36,276 bases of DNA. Source: Chitinophagaceae bacterium (lineage in GTDB: Bacteria > Bacteroidota > Bacteroidia > Chitinophagales > Chitinophagaceae). This document shows positions 18,515 to 29,900 of the stretch, piece by piece; position 1 is the first letter of the stretch, and each line of letters opens with the position of its first letter. Position numbers and translations under genes: made by a program. Location: the NCBI GenBank assembly GCA_020854215.1, contig JADZFY010000281.1, forward strand, positions 1-36,276, in the 5' to 3' direction. The notes beneath the pieces were generated by a model, which had not been told where the DNA came from, did no database searches, and saw nothing but the letters and a program-made list of their open reading frames with translations.

Positions 18515-19684
18515 TCAAAATTTCAATGCTTCATCTTTGGTTTGAATCACCAGTTCCTTTCTTTCCGCCGCTTCCACCCTGCCGATTATCCGCGCTTCTA
18601 CACCATAATGATTTGCCGCCTGAATAACAGATGCAGCATGCCTTTCGGTACTGTATATTTCCATCCGGCAACCCATATTAAACACCTGGTACATCTCATG
18701 TGCCGAGGCGCCGGATGCCTGCTGAATGATATCGAATATTACCGGTGGAGTAAAAAGATCGTCTTTTACAACCCTTACTTGTTCCGGGATATATTTTAAA
18801 CATTTGGTCTGTCCGCCACCACTACAGTGAATTAAACCGTGAATTGCCTCAAAATTCTCTTCCAGCAGCGTTTTTAATACCGGTGCAAAAGTGCGTGTTG
18901 GAGAAAGGAGCAATTTTCCGATTGAAATATCCTTACCGCCAACAGACAGACGATCCGTCATTCTGTGTTTTCCAATATAAACCACATCCCCTTCCAGGGT
19001 AGATTCGAAGGTTTCGGGATATTGTTCGGCGTAATATTTATTGAGTACATCATGCCGGGCACTGGTGAGTCCATTACTACCCAAACCGCTGTTGTATTCC
19101 TGCTCATAAGCACAGGTACCAAAGCTCGACAATCCTACGATCACATCACCCGCCTGAATTTTCTCATTGGTGATGAGTTGGTTTTTGGGCCACCGGGAAG
19201 TCATGGTGCCATTTACGGCAATCGTTCTTACCACATCGCCCACATCGGCCGTTTCTCCTCCGAGGTAGTGAATGTGGATACCGTAAGCGGACATGGTATC
19301 AAAAAACTCCTGCGAGCCTCTGATAATTTGCTCCAGCACCTCGCCCGGGATGCGTTTCTTATTGCGGTCAATGGTTGAATTAAAGATAAGATTATCATGT
19401 ACACCCACGCAAAGCAAATCATCAAGGTTCATCACAATGGCATCCTGTGCAATTCCTTTCCATACCGAAACATCGCCGGTTTCTTTCCAATACAAATAGG
19501 CCAAAATACTTTTGGTACCCGCACCATCGGCGTGCATTATGTTTACAAAATCGGCATCCTTGCCCAAAAAATCAGCATATATTTTGCAAAACGCATTAGG
19601 GAAAAGCCCCGCGTCTAAATGTTTTACTGCCGCGTGAACTTCTTCCTTCTGCGCGGAAACGCCTCTCTGGTTGTATAAACTCAT
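18515..19684 (-). CDS. purM: Phosphoribosylformylglycinamidine cyclo-ligase
   Basis: HADGAGTKSILAYLYWKETGD, VGVHDNLIFNSTIDRNKKRIPGEVL, GLSSFGTCAYEQEYNSGLGSNGLTSARH. Confidence 0.93.
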   Translation of the reverse strand: MSLYNQRGVSAQKEEVHAAVKHLDAGLFPNAFCKIYADFLGKDADFVNIMHADGAGTKSILAYLYWKETGDVSVWKGIAQDAIVMNLDDLLCVGVHDNLIFNSTIDRNKKRIPGEVLEQIIRGSQEFFDTMSAYGIHIHYLGGETADVGDVVRTIAVNGTMTSRWPKNQLITNEKIQAGDVIVGLSSFGTCAYEQEYNSGLGSNGLTSARHDVLNKYYAEQYPETFESTLEGDVVYIGKHRMTDRLSVGGKDISIGKLLLSPTRTFAPVLKTLLEENFEAIHGLIHCSGGGQTKCLKYIPEQVRVVKDDLFTPPVIFDIIQQASGASAHEMYQVFNMGCRMEIYSTERHAASVIQAANHYGVEARIIGRVEAAERKELVIQTKDEALKF

Positions 19685-19831
19685 GATATTATTTTAAGCC
19701 GCTGCAAAAGTAAATATTCGCCGTTCAATTATCAATTATCTATTAGTTTTGCAGCCCGGAAACCATTCCCCGAATAATTTTACGGGGCATATTCAAATCA
19801 ATCCGTTTTTTTTACAAAATCACCGTTTGCC

Positions 19832-20758
19832 CTGCAAATACATGATAACATAGCATTGCTCCCACCGTTTCAACGTGCCGTTATTACTATTGGCACTTTT
19901 GACGGAGTACATAGCGGACATAGGCATATATTAAACCAGCTTAAAGCTGAAGCCCAGCGTATAACAGGGGAAACCGTAATCATTACCTTTCATCCCCACC
20001 CCCGCAAAATTGTAGGGCAATCTCATCAGGTGCATCTCCTCAACACCATTGAAGAAAAAATAGAATTACTGACAAACGAAGGAATTGACCATCTTGTTGT
20101 CATCCCGTTTGACGAAGCTTTTGCCGAACAAAGTGCCGAAGCCTACATTAAAGATTTCCTGGTAAGCAGGATACATCCACACACCATCATAATCGGTTAT
20201 GACCATCGCTTTGGTAAAAACCGAACGGGCAACTACCTGATGCTCGAGCATTATGCGCCGGAACTTGGTTTTGTGGTAAAAGAAATATCTAAAAAAGTAT
20301 TGAACGAAGTAGCCGTTAGCTCCACACGTATCCGAAAAGCGCTGCAGGAAGGCGATATCATCCAGGCTAATGAACTGCTGGGCTATGATTATTTTTTTGA
20401 GGGAAGGGTAATAAAAGGAAATCAATTGGGACGAACGCTGGGATATCCCACGGCTAATTTGAAAATACAAAATGAAGAAAAACTTTTACCCGCCAACGGC
20501 GTGTATGCCGTTCAGGTGAAAGCCGGCAATAGCATGTATAAGGGGATGATGAATATCGGATTTCGACCAACGGTGGGCGGGAAGCGATTGGCTATTGAAG
20601 TGAATATTTTTGACTTTGATCAGGATATTTATGATACGACATTGCGGGTTTACGTAAAGCACTTTTTGAGAGCCGAACAAAAATTCAAAGGGCTGGATGC
20701 ACTAAAAATTCAGCTGGCGCAGGACAAAACTGCAGCGTTGCAAAAACTAACCCGTTGA
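19832..20758 (+). CDS. ribF: Bifunctional riboflavin kinase/FAD synthetase (start uncertain: CTG 19832 or TTG 19856)
   Basis: AVITIGTFDGVHSGHRHIL; GYDHRFGKNRTGNY; SSTRIRKAL; GRVIKGNQLGRTLGYPTANL. Confidence 0.93.
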   Translation: MQIHDNIALLPPFQRAVITIGTFDGVHSGHRHILNQLKAEAQRITGETVIITFHPHPRKIVGQSHQVHLLNTIEEKIELLTNEGIDHLVVIPFDEAFAEQSAEAYIKDFLVSRIHPHTIIIGYDHRFGKNRTGNYLMLEHYAPELGFVVKEISKKVLNEVAVSSTRIRKALQEGDIIQANELLGYDYFFEGRVIKGNQLGRTLGYPTANLKIQNEEKLLPANGVYAVQVKAGNSMYKGMMNIGFRPTVGGKRLAIEVNIFDFDQDIYDTTLRVYVKHFLRAEQKFKGLDALKIQLAQDKTAALQKLTR

Positions 20759-20855
20759 GTTAAGCGAAGTACCTTCTTTAATAAATCATCTCCTGCATTA
20801 ACAAAAAACGGGTAACAGACGTTTGACTTAAAATCGTTTTAAAAAACCCATGCAA

Positions 20856-21575
20856 CTACGCTGCGTTATCGCTAATAAATTTTACGAGAGATCTTTTGGC
20901 CACAGGAAGCAGCGTTTCCTCTAATGGAAAACTCAAGCCTGTTTCAATACAATACACAGCAGGATTGGGCAATTCTTTTCTGCTGCGGATCAGTTCAGTT
21001 TTTATGCGCTCTACCGTATTGACAATATTTCTTTTCCATTGGGAAATTAGGGTTGTTTTGATACTCCGGTATTTTTCATCATGTTTTTCAAAAAAACTCA
21101 ACCGGTACTGGTATACGTAGGTTTGATGAAAAGAACCATTGCATAAGAAAAAATATCCCTCCCGGTTCTCCAATGGAATGATACCTACGGGCGCTATACT
21201 CAGTTTGGCTTCCACGAATTCATAAATTTCCGCTCCGCTTTTTATGGTGGAGTTCATCGTGCTGATGGCGTAACTGATAATATCTTCGAGCTCTTTCATC
21301 AACTCGTCGTCTTCCACAATCTTTTCATACAGTAATTGCAACTTATCCAGGTTAACACCGGTAAATCGTTTGGGAAACTGCTCCTGCAGCATCTCCTTAT
21401 TGTGCTTAAAATGCAGAATGTTATTGTGATGGAAGATGATATCGGAAAGCTGGGGATAGAGTTTGTTTTGCGTGAATTCTTTATGAATCTCCTGCAGATA
21501 GGCAAGCAGAGTGTATTTTTTCAACTCAAAATCAATGTAGCCTTCCGCGAACCAGGTTTGGGATAATGTCTTCAT
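20856..21575 (-). CDS. Conserved hypothetical protein
   Basis: Long ORF; likely ATG at 21575 (MKTLSQTWFAEGYIDFELKKYTLLAYLQE); ORF track extends upstream to 21626. Confidence 0.75.
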   Translation of the reverse strand: MKTLSQTWFAEGYIDFELKKYTLLAYLQEIHKEFTQNKLYPQLSDIIFHHNNILHFKHNKEMLQEQFPKRFTGVNLDKLQLLYEKIVEDDELMKELEDIISYAISTMNSTIKSGAEIYEFVEAKLSIAPVGIIPLENREGYFFLCNGSFHQTYVYQYRLSFFEKHDEKYRSIKTTLISQWKRNIVNTVERIKTELIRSRKELPNPAVYCIETGLSFPLEETLLPVAKRSLVKFISDNAA

Positions 21576-21908
21576 AATTGTAAGGGTTAGTTTACCGAAT
21601 ATAAGAAAAATACGAAAACCTACCAATCAACTATTCGTACAATGCCATTCAAAAACCGACCCCTGTTAGAAAAGCCATTCACAATAGGATATCCATCCAT
21701 CTGAATAAACGTTACCCTATGATAACGAAATGCACGGGCTAATTATTTTAACTCAAGATTACAGTTGGCCGCATATCAACCCAAACCGGCTAACTACATG
21801 AATTGCGAATTCCCGTAAAGCCGTTATATGTCGGGGACAACTGCCAGGTTGGGCGACACAATACCGGGACACACGATGCGTATCCGCTCATCCCTACGCG
21901 AAGAAGGG

Positions 21909-23264
21909 TTAAATACTTCTGTTGATATCAAAATTTTCCATTTCGTGAGCCACTGCAGAAAGGAATGTGGCGCCGAGTGATCCATCAACAATCCGGTGGT
22001 CATATGAGAGAGACAGGTACATCATATGGCGAATGGCAATGCTGTCACCCTGTTTGGTTTCCACCACCACGGGACGCTTCTTGATGGTACCTATTGCCAG
22101 AATAGCTACCTGTGGTTGATTGATAATTGGCGTACCCATTAAACTGCCAAAGGTTCCCACGTTGGTGATGGTAAAAGTTCCGTTTTGGGTATCGTCCGGA
22201 CGAAGTCGGTTGTTTCTGGCCGCATCGGCCAAACGGTTTACCTTTTTGGCAAGTCCGGTAAGGTTAAGCAAATCTGCCTCCTGAATCACCGGCACAATCA
22301 GGTTTCCATTAGGTAAAGCCGTAGCCATCCCAATATTAATATCTTTCCGAATAATTATCTTATCACCTTCCACACTTGCATTAAGCCAGGGATGTTTTTT
22401 GATACAGCGGATTACCGCCTCAATAAACAATGGCGTAAACGTAATTTTCTCCCCTTCCTGTTTTTCAAAGCCGGCTTTTATCTTTTCTCTCCACAATACC
22501 ATGTTTGTGACGTCACATTCGGTAAAGCTGGTTACATGCGCACTGGTGCGCTGACTTTCCACCATGTGTTTGGCAATAAGCCTGCGCGTACGATCCATTT
22601 CAATTACCTCTACGTTGTCGCCAAAGGTGGATTCTGGCGCCAGTTCCGTACTCTCAACAGGTGTCGTTTCCACAGGTATGACGGAGGTTTGGGGTTCAGC
22701 TACGGTTTGAACCGGTGTGGTAGCCTGCTCCGTGGCACCTGTCGTTTGCCTTGTCTCTATCCATTGAAGTATATCCTTTTTGGTAACCCTTCCTTCGTTG
22801 CCTGTTCCGGGTATTTTTTCCAGGTCGGAGAGACTTATCCCTTCATTCGCTGCAATATTCAGAACCAGTGGGGAATAAAACCGGGCACCGCTGGTTTTAG
22901 GTGTGAAAGTTGCCGGTTGAAACGGTTGGTAGGGAATATCAACATTGGAATCCCGGACCACCGCAGTTGTTTCTGCTGTGGCAGCAGGTGTTGCCGTTAC
23001 AATAGGTTGATCTTCCACACCATTCACCGATCGAATTCTCGCAATAACCGTACCCACCGGAACCACGTCGTTTTCGCCATAAAGCAGTTCGTCTATAATT
23101 CCTTCGGCGGTTGAGGGTACTTCACTATCAACCTTGTCTGTAGCAATTTCCAAAACGGTTTCATCCATTTTTACGTGATCGCCCGGCTTTTTATTCCAGT
23201 GTAAAATGGTAGCTTCCATGATACTCTCGCCCAACTTAGGCATTATCAGGTCAACTATCGCCAT
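21909..23264 (-). CDS. 2-oxo acid dehydrogenase E2 (dihydrolipoamide acyltransferase)
   Basis: Lipoyl domain ETVLEIATDKVDSEVPS; E3-binding domain; catalytic SLSYDHRIVDGSLGATFL. Confidence 0.95.
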   Translation of the reverse strand: MAIVDLIMPKLGESIMEATILHWNKKPGDHVKMDETVLEIATDKVDSEVPSTAEGIIDELLYGENDVVPVGTVIARIRSVNGVEDQPIVTATPAATAETTAVVRDSNVDIPYQPFQPATFTPKTSGARFYSPLVLNIAANEGISLSDLEKIPGTGNEGRVTKKDILQWIETRQTTGATEQATTPVQTVAEPQTSVIPVETTPVESTELAPESTFGDNVEVIEMDRTRRLIAKHMVESQRTSAHVTSFTECDVTNMVLWREKIKAGFEKQEGEKITFTPLFIEAVIRCIKKHPWLNASVEGDKIIIRKDINIGMATALPNGNLIVPVIQEADLLNLTGLAKKVNRLADAARNNRLRPDDTQNGTFTITNVGTFGSLMGTPIINQPQVAILAIGTIKKRPVVVETKQGDSIAIRHMMYLSLSYDHRIVDGSLGATFLSAVAHEMENFDINRSI

Positions 23265-23384
23265 ATTAGAATTTTAGTTATCGTTAAGGTTCAAAGTTAA
23301 GTATTGCTGTGCAAAATGCACCCCTCCCACCGGTATGTGCATATTTTTATAATAACTCCTATTGCCTGTCGGTATTGTCGCAGG

Positions 23385-24671
23385 TCATAAAAGTGAAATA
23401 CCATCTTCCATCAAAACCTGCCGCAACATATTCAACGCATAGTTTGCCGCCATTTCAATATTGCGCGCCCGGTCGTACCGAAAATGAAAATTAGCACTTA
23501 TGGTGTGTTTTGCATTACCGGCAGCAATCCATACCGTGCCCACCGGCTTATCTGTTGTTCCACCCTCAGGCCCCATAATACCCGAAGTAGCAACTGCGTA
23601 TGTAGTCTGCATTTTTTTTCTCACACCATTCACCATCTGCCTAACGGTTTCTTCACTTACAGCACCCTTCGTTTGAAGTGTTTCCTTTTGTACGTCCAGT
23701 ACACGTTGTTTAACTTCATTAGCGTAGCTTACCACCGTTCCTTTGTACCACGAAGAGGAACCGGGCACAGATGTGATCACATGAGCAATATACCCGCCCG
23801 TACAGCTTTCGGCAGTTGCAACCGTTGCATTTCCCCGCAATAACATTTTGCCAATTACCTGAGCGATTGAAATATCTTCATCAGCGATGAGCCATTCGGT
23901 TACCAGCGCTTTCAGTTTTCCAAATTCCTGGTTAAGCTCATCGTCCAGGAGGCGTTTATTGTCGCCACTGCCGGTGATCCGAAGCCGTACCATTCCGTAG
24001 TGAGGCAAATAGGCCAGTTTGAGGTGGACAGGCAACCGGCTTTCCCAATCAGCAATCGCTTCGGCTAAAAAGGATTCTCCTATACCAAAGGTAACCAGGG
24101 TACGATGAGTAATGAACGGCAGCGTAAAAAACTGTTGAAGATGAGGGATAACGAAGTCCGTCATCATTCCTTTCATTTCATGAGGCACACCCGGCATACT
24201 GACAAAAATTTTCCCGTCTTTTTCAAACCACATACCGGGCGCTGTACCGCGGGAGTTGGGTATTACTGTGCAGTTGTCGGGCACTTCCGCCTGTTTCAAA
24301 TTGCGTTCAATAATGGGGCGATTCAACTTCGAAAAAATGGATTTTACGTTGGCGAGTGCTCCTTCATCAATGACCATTGACCCGCCGAAATATTCACAAA
24401 GTACCGGCTTGGTGATATCGTCTGCGGTGGGACCCAATCCCCCTGTAATCAAAATCACTGACGCGTACCGGCTTTCTTCATCCAGCGCATGAGTAATCTC
24501 CTGCTTACTATCGCCAACAGATATGCGCCGCCGTAACCAAAAACCCGCCTTATTCAGTTCCTGTGCCATCCAGGCACTGTTGGTATCAATAACCTGTCCG
24601 ATTAACAACTCATCGCCAATCGTAACAATAGAAACATTTACTTTAAGGGAGTGATCTAAAGAATCAGCCAT
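23385..24671 (-). CDS. cinA: CinA family protein (competence/damage-inducible; NMN deamidase-related)
   Basis: VSIVTIGDELLIGQVIDTNSAWMAQEL; ITGGLGPTADDITK; AESCTGGYIAHVITSVPGSSSWYKGTVVSYANEVKQ. Likely start at 24671. Confidence 0.93.
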   Translation of the reverse strand: MADSLDHSLKVNVSIVTIGDELLIGQVIDTNSAWMAQELNKAGFWLRRRISVGDSKQEITHALDEESRYASVILITGGLGPTADDITKPVLCEYFGGSMVIDEGALANVKSIFSKLNRPIIERNLKQAEVPDNCTVIPNSRGTAPGMWFEKDGKIFVSMPGVPHEMKGMMTDFVIPHLQQFFTLPFITHRTLVTFGIGESFLAEAIADWESRLPVHLKLAYLPHYGMVRLRITGSGDNKRLLDDELNQEFGKLKALVTEWLIADEDISIAQVIGKMLLRGNATVATAESCTGGYIAHVITSVPGSSSWYKGTVVSYANEVKQRVLDVQKETLQTKGAVSEETVRQMVNGVRKKMQTTYAVATSGIMGPEGGTTDKPVGTVWIAAGNAKHTISANFHFRYDRARNIEMAANYALNMLRQVLMEDGISLL

Positions 24672-24859
24672 CTGTTTTATCCTAAATTTAATGCAAGGTA
24701 AGGGTAATGCTGCAGAAGAAATTTGCCGCATGCCAAACACTTTCCTATTGGTTTATGGAAATGGATACGAAGAATTATAATTGTATTCTGGTACGCACTT
24801 TTTAACTTCAATGTCTATATAATTGTCAAAGTCTTTCCAGGTTTTATCATTTATCTCAT

Positions 24860-26269
24860 ATGACGCAAGCAACACAGACCCGGTCCTCTGATACCAAGGC
24901 AGCGCTCATCCTGTTTATATCTACTTTTATTTCTTTTTCGAACTTACAAGCCCAAATGCTTCCTCAAAAGATTCAAAAGGCATTTCAGCGATTTGAATCC
25001 GACAGCCAACTGGTGCACGCTATCAGTTCTCTATATGTAATAGATGCCGCCAATGGAGAAGTAGTTTTTGATAAACACTCAACAATTGGACTCGCACCCG
25101 CATCTACCCAAAAAATTATTACCAGTATTACCGCACTTGCGCTATTGGGTAAAAATTTCCGATACACCACGTCGTTCGCTTTAAGCAGCAAAGGGGACAG
25201 CCTGTATGTTTTTCCTTCGGGCGACCCTACGTTAGGTAGCGGAAGATGGGAGAACACCAAGCCGGATAAGGTTTTGACGCGAATCTCACAGGCTTTAAAA
25301 CCAAACCCAAATCGAATAGGCATTATCGCTTTAAACAATTTCAACTATACAGATGAAGCCATACCCGATGGCTGGATATGGCAGGATATAGGCAACTATT
25401 ACGGTGCAACAAGCGGTGCAATAAACTGGCGCGAAAATCAATATGATCTGCTGCTTCAATCTGGAAGCAGGGTTGGCGATCCGGTGCGGATTGTGGGCAC
25501 TAATCCGCATATATTTGGTTTTCACCTCCGATCAGACGTTCGCGCTGCCTCCAGGGGAACGGGAGACAATGCATACATATATTTCGGCTTGAACGACAGT
25601 GTGGGAAACGTTACCGGTACTATTCCCGTAAATGAGAATGCCTTTGCCATATCAGGTGCATTTCCGTCTGCTTCATCACAGTTCTGTGCAGAATTGTGGG
25701 ATCAGCTGGCCAAAACGGGTATAACAGAGCCATCGTTGAAAACGGCGTTTGTTTACAATAACAACATGGATCTATTTTCGAATATCCACACGGAAATATC
25801 CCCTTCGTTAGATTCTATCATCTATTGGTTCAACAAACGAAGCATTAATCTTTACGGTGAGGCATTGCTGAAAACAATCGCCGCTCAACAAAAACGGGGA
25901 AACACAACAGATAGCGGTGTTGCAGTTATTCAGGATTTCTGGCAATCTGAAGGGATCAATGCAGCCGAACTCAATATCGTAGATGGCTCCGGGCTTTCCC
26001 CGTTAAACCGGGTAACTACCCATGCGCAGGTTCGCATCCTGCAATACGCGATGAAACAAAGCTGGTTTCCAGAGTTTTTGCAATCGCTACCTGTGTATAA
26101 TGGAATAACGATGAAAAGCGGAACGATAAGAAACGTAAAAGGGTATGCCGGATACCATACCAACAGTGCCGGGAAAACCTTTATCTTTTCATTTCTCGTG
26201 AATAACTATAACGGATCTCCTTCCTCTCTCGTAAATAAGATGTATGTAGTGCTCAATATGCTGAAATGA
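24860..26269 (+). CDS. dacB: D-alanyl-D-alanine carboxypeptidase/endopeptidase (PBP4, peptidase S13)
   Basis: LAPASTQKIITS (SxxK); VDGSGLSPLNRVT; MKSGTIRNVKGYAGY (KTG-like). Confidence 0.92.
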   Translation: MTQATQTRSSDTKAALILFISTFISFSNLQAQMLPQKIQKAFQRFESDSQLVHAISSLYVIDAANGEVVFDKHSTIGLAPASTQKIITSITALALLGKNFRYTTSFALSSKGDSLYVFPSGDPTLGSGRWENTKPDKVLTRISQALKPNPNRIGIIALNNFNYTDEAIPDGWIWQDIGNYYGATSGAINWRENQYDLLLQSGSRVGDPVRIVGTNPHIFGFHLRSDVRAASRGTGDNAYIYFGLNDSVGNVTGTIPVNENAFAISGAFPSASSQFCAELWDQLAKTGITEPSLKTAFVYNNNMDLFSNIHTEISPSLDSIIYWFNKRSINLYGEALLKTIAAQQKRGNTTDSGVAVIQDFWQSEGINAAELNIVDGSGLSPLNRVTTHAQVRILQYAMKQSWFPEFLQSLPVYNGITMKSGTIRNVKGYAGYHTNSAGKTFIFSFLVNNYNGSPSSLVNKMYVVLNMLK

Positions 26270-26303
26270 TAGGAAGGGGAAAGATACGGCCTATTAACAG
26301 CGA

Positions 26304-26338
26304 TAGGGGAACACGCTGTGCGTTCCCCTACCCTTTTA
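26304..26338. terminator. Terminator hairpin between convergent dacB and doxX
   Basis: TAGGGGAAC (26304-26312) / GTTCCCCTA (26322-26330) followed by CCCTTTTATTTC. Confidence 0.7.
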
Positions 26339-26373
26339 TTTCAATTTTTCAAACTCAGAGGCCGATGCCTTAT

Positions 26374-26781
26374 CTATTTTCCCATCAGTTTGTCCGCGCT
26401 GACTTTGCCAGGACCAATCAGCAAAATAGCGATAAAGCCCGCGAGATAAAGCGCCGGCGTTTCACCATCGCCAAATATCTGCGCATCGTGTGCATTAAAA
26501 ACCGCAACACTCATACCAATTACAAGTGGTAATACGGCAAAACGAGTGAACAGACCTACAATAACAAAGAGGGCACAAAAGAACTCTGCAAAAAGGCTCA
26601 AAGAAAGGGACACCGTGCTCCCCATTCCAAGGAAATTCATGAATGAATTCTTTCGCTCGGCAAAGTGTACCAACTTACCGTATCCGTGTGGTAGCATCAT
26701 TACACCCATCCCAACCCGAAGTACCAGCAGGGCAATACTCACCGCCCAATCGGTATAATTTGTAGACAGCAGTTTTTTCAT
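26374..26781 (-). CDS. DoxX family membrane protein
   Basis: ALLVLRVGMGVMMLPHGYGKL...LSLFAEFFCALFVIVGLFTRFAVLPLVIGMSVAVF. Confidence 0.88.
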   Translation of the reverse strand: MKKLLSTNYTDWAVSIALLVLRVGMGVMMLPHGYGKLVHFAERKNSFMNFLGMGSTVSLSLSLFAEFFCALFVIVGLFTRFAVLPLVIGMSVAVFNAHDAQIFGDGETPALYLAGFIAILLIGPGKVSADKLMGK

Positions 26782-26973
26782 TTAGATTGATTTTGGCAGC
26801 AAAAATAACAGATACCAACCTTTTATCCACAAGAGTTTCAGAATAGTTATTGCCAAATTTTGACAGTGTACCTTAGCACCGAATTTTCACTTTAGGAAAT
26901 TTGTAACAAAAGAGCATTGAACTTCGTGCAATCTGCGAAATCACAGCTTCGTTGTACGATAATCCATACATGT

Positions 26974-29900
26974 ATGCAAGGACGTTTCAAATATATGGTG
27001 ATGGTTCTACTGTGTGTCACCACACAGTCCATTGCACAGCAATCCCGAATTCTTACCGACCCACAAGCCAACTTTAACCAGGCAAAAGCATTTTTTCAAA
27101 GAGGGGAATACAGCCTGGCCTACCCGCTTTTCCGGGAACTCAGAAATGGGATGCGTTCCACCGACCGGAGCAATAATAATATTACCTACGATGATGTTCA
27201 GTTTTACACCATCGCTTGTGAATTACAACAGAATGAAACTTTTGCCGCGGAAGAGGCTGAGCTGTTTATAGTATTGAATTACAATCCGGCACTTACCCAA
27301 AAACTGAGTTTTCACCTTGCCGAATTTTATTTTCGAAAGAATGAAATACGGAAGGCGTTGACCTACTATGAGCAAACGAATGCTGAAAACTTAAGTAACC
27401 GACAGGTTGCCGATATGAAATTCCACAAAGGGTATGCCTACTTTGCGCTGCAGGATTTTAATAAAGCTGCTCCTCTTTTGGAATCCATCTCTAAAATTCC
27501 GTCCGACCCTAACTATAAAGCCGCCAATTATTATTACGGGCTTGTTTCATACGCCAATCGAAACTACCGGGAAGGATTAACCGCGTTTCGAAAAGTGGAA
27601 AACGATGATTTGTACAAAAAAGTCGTACCCTTTTATGTAGCCAATATTTACTATGTACAGGGACAAAAAGAGGAAGCCCTGGCTTATGGGGAGTCGGCAC
27701 TTGGTAACAAGAGCGGCTATTATGACGTTCCCATGAAAGAGTTAATTGGACATGCATGGTTCGAAAAAGGTGAATATGCAAAGGCACTTCCCTATCTGGA
27801 AACCTATGTCAATAATACCCGGAAAGTGAGCCGTGAAACGCTTTATCAGCTAAGCTATTGCTATTATCAGGCTAAACAATTGTCCAAGGCGGTAGAAGGT
27901 TTAAAGCAACTGAGCGGCGGCACCGATTCGCTCAGCCAGAATGCTATGTATATTTTAGGTGATGCCTATCTGAAATTGGGTGATAAAGCCAATGCGCGAA
28001 ATGCATTTCTATTTTGTGCTTCCAACAACACCAATCCTTCCCAAAAGGAAGTATCAAAGTTCAATTATGCAAAACTCTCCTTCGAACTGGGTTTCCAGGA
28101 TATCGCGCTAACGGAATTCAAAAACTTTTTGGATGAATATCCCCAATCGGTTTATCAGAAAGAAGCAGCCGAAATAGCCGCTGCACTTTTAGCCAACACC
28201 AACAACTACCGCGAGGCCCTGAGTATTCTGGAAAACATTCCGTCGCCGTCAGAATCTGTAAAAAGGATGTTCCCCCGTGTATTGTACGGCAGAGCGATGG
28301 AACTTATCAACGATCAGGATATCAATGGCGGAAAAACACTTTTGGATAAAGCACTTACTGCACCGTATAACGCATCGGTACTACCTCTCGTAAATTTCTG
28401 GGAAGGGGAAATCGCGTACCGGCAGAACCGTATAGATGCAGCCATACTCTATTACAACGATTATTTGCGTAATCCTTCGTATTCCGGTGGGGAAGCAAGC
28501 ACTATTCATGCAAAATACAATTTGGGCTATTGTTATTACCGTAAGGAAAATTACGCGCAGGCGGCTGCTTTTTTTGAACAGGTTGCAAAAAATCCACCGT
28601 TAAATGCTCGACCCGTTATTCAGGATGCGTATCTGCGACTGGCAGATTGCTACTATATGAATAAGGAATATTCAAGAGCCAAAAGTATATTTAACACTAT
28701 TGTCAATTACTCATGGGCATCGGGCGACTATGCTACCTATCAAAATGCAATGATTGCCGGAATCAATAGCGGAAATGAAAAAATCAGTTTGATGAAATCT
28801 ATTGAACGCAAATATCCCTCATCGCCCATGATTCCGGATGTACATCTTGAAATTGCGAAAACATATCTTGCCAGCGAAAAATATCGGGAAGCCGTGCCCT
28901 ATTTAAATCAGGTGATCAATGCGCCAGTGTCCGAAAACCTGAAACCCGGTGCCCAACTGAAATTGGGTCTCGCTTATCTCAACCTCAATAATAACGCAGA
29001 AGCATTAGCGCAGTTCAAAAAGCTGGTAGCAACCTACCCTAACACTTTGGAAGCCAACGAAGCGATTGAAAACGTGAAGGCAATTTATACCAGCGAAGGA
29101 AAAACCGACGAATACATCGCGTTTATGCAGCAGTCCGGAAAATCGGTTACCGTGGACGAAGCGGACAACCTTACCTACAAAGCAGCCGAAAACAGGTATA
29201 TTGATAAAGACTTCAATGGTGCATTCACTGCCCTCAACAATTACATCAATAAATTTCCAGACGGACAACACGCCCTGGATGCCTGGTTTTTGAGAAGCGA
29301 AATTTATAATCAGCGAAAAGACTGGAAGAATGCGGTAGCCGGATATGTTGACGTTACCGATCGCGGTCCAAGCAAATATGCCGAAAGAGCCGCCTCTCAG
29401 GCCGGGCGTATTTATTATTTTGAACTCGAAGATTATCCGAAAGCAGAACAATACTTCGGACGGTTGAAATCCCTTGCAGCCAGCGGTGAAAGCCGTATGG
29501 AGGCTATGCGCGGCTTGCTGCGCAGCCAATACCAGCAAAAAAAATGGACAGAAGCCGTAGATAATGCTCAGGAGTTATTAAAAGAAAAAAATACCAGTAT
29601 AGACGACAAGGTGCTGGCTTTTATGGTTACGGCAAGAGCCGATCAGGACAGAGGTGCATATGCAGCGGCTATCAGCAACTTTAAACAGGTAGTGGGTATT
29701 AACAACGCATCGTTTGGCGCAGAAGCAAGATATGAAATAGCCAGTTGCTACTTTTCCCTGAACGACTTAAAAAATGCAGACCGCGCCGCGTTTGAAACCA
29801 TTAATAAATCCGGATCCTACGACTTTTGGATTACAAGGGCGTATATACTCCTTGGGGAAGTGTATTATAAGCAAAAAGATTATTTCAATGCAAAGGCAAC

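Noticed and set aside
22392-23114. 240-aa plus-strand ORF antisense to the E2 gene
   Set aside because: Fully within the E2 coding region and rich in Cys/Arg/Phe as expected of an antisense frame.
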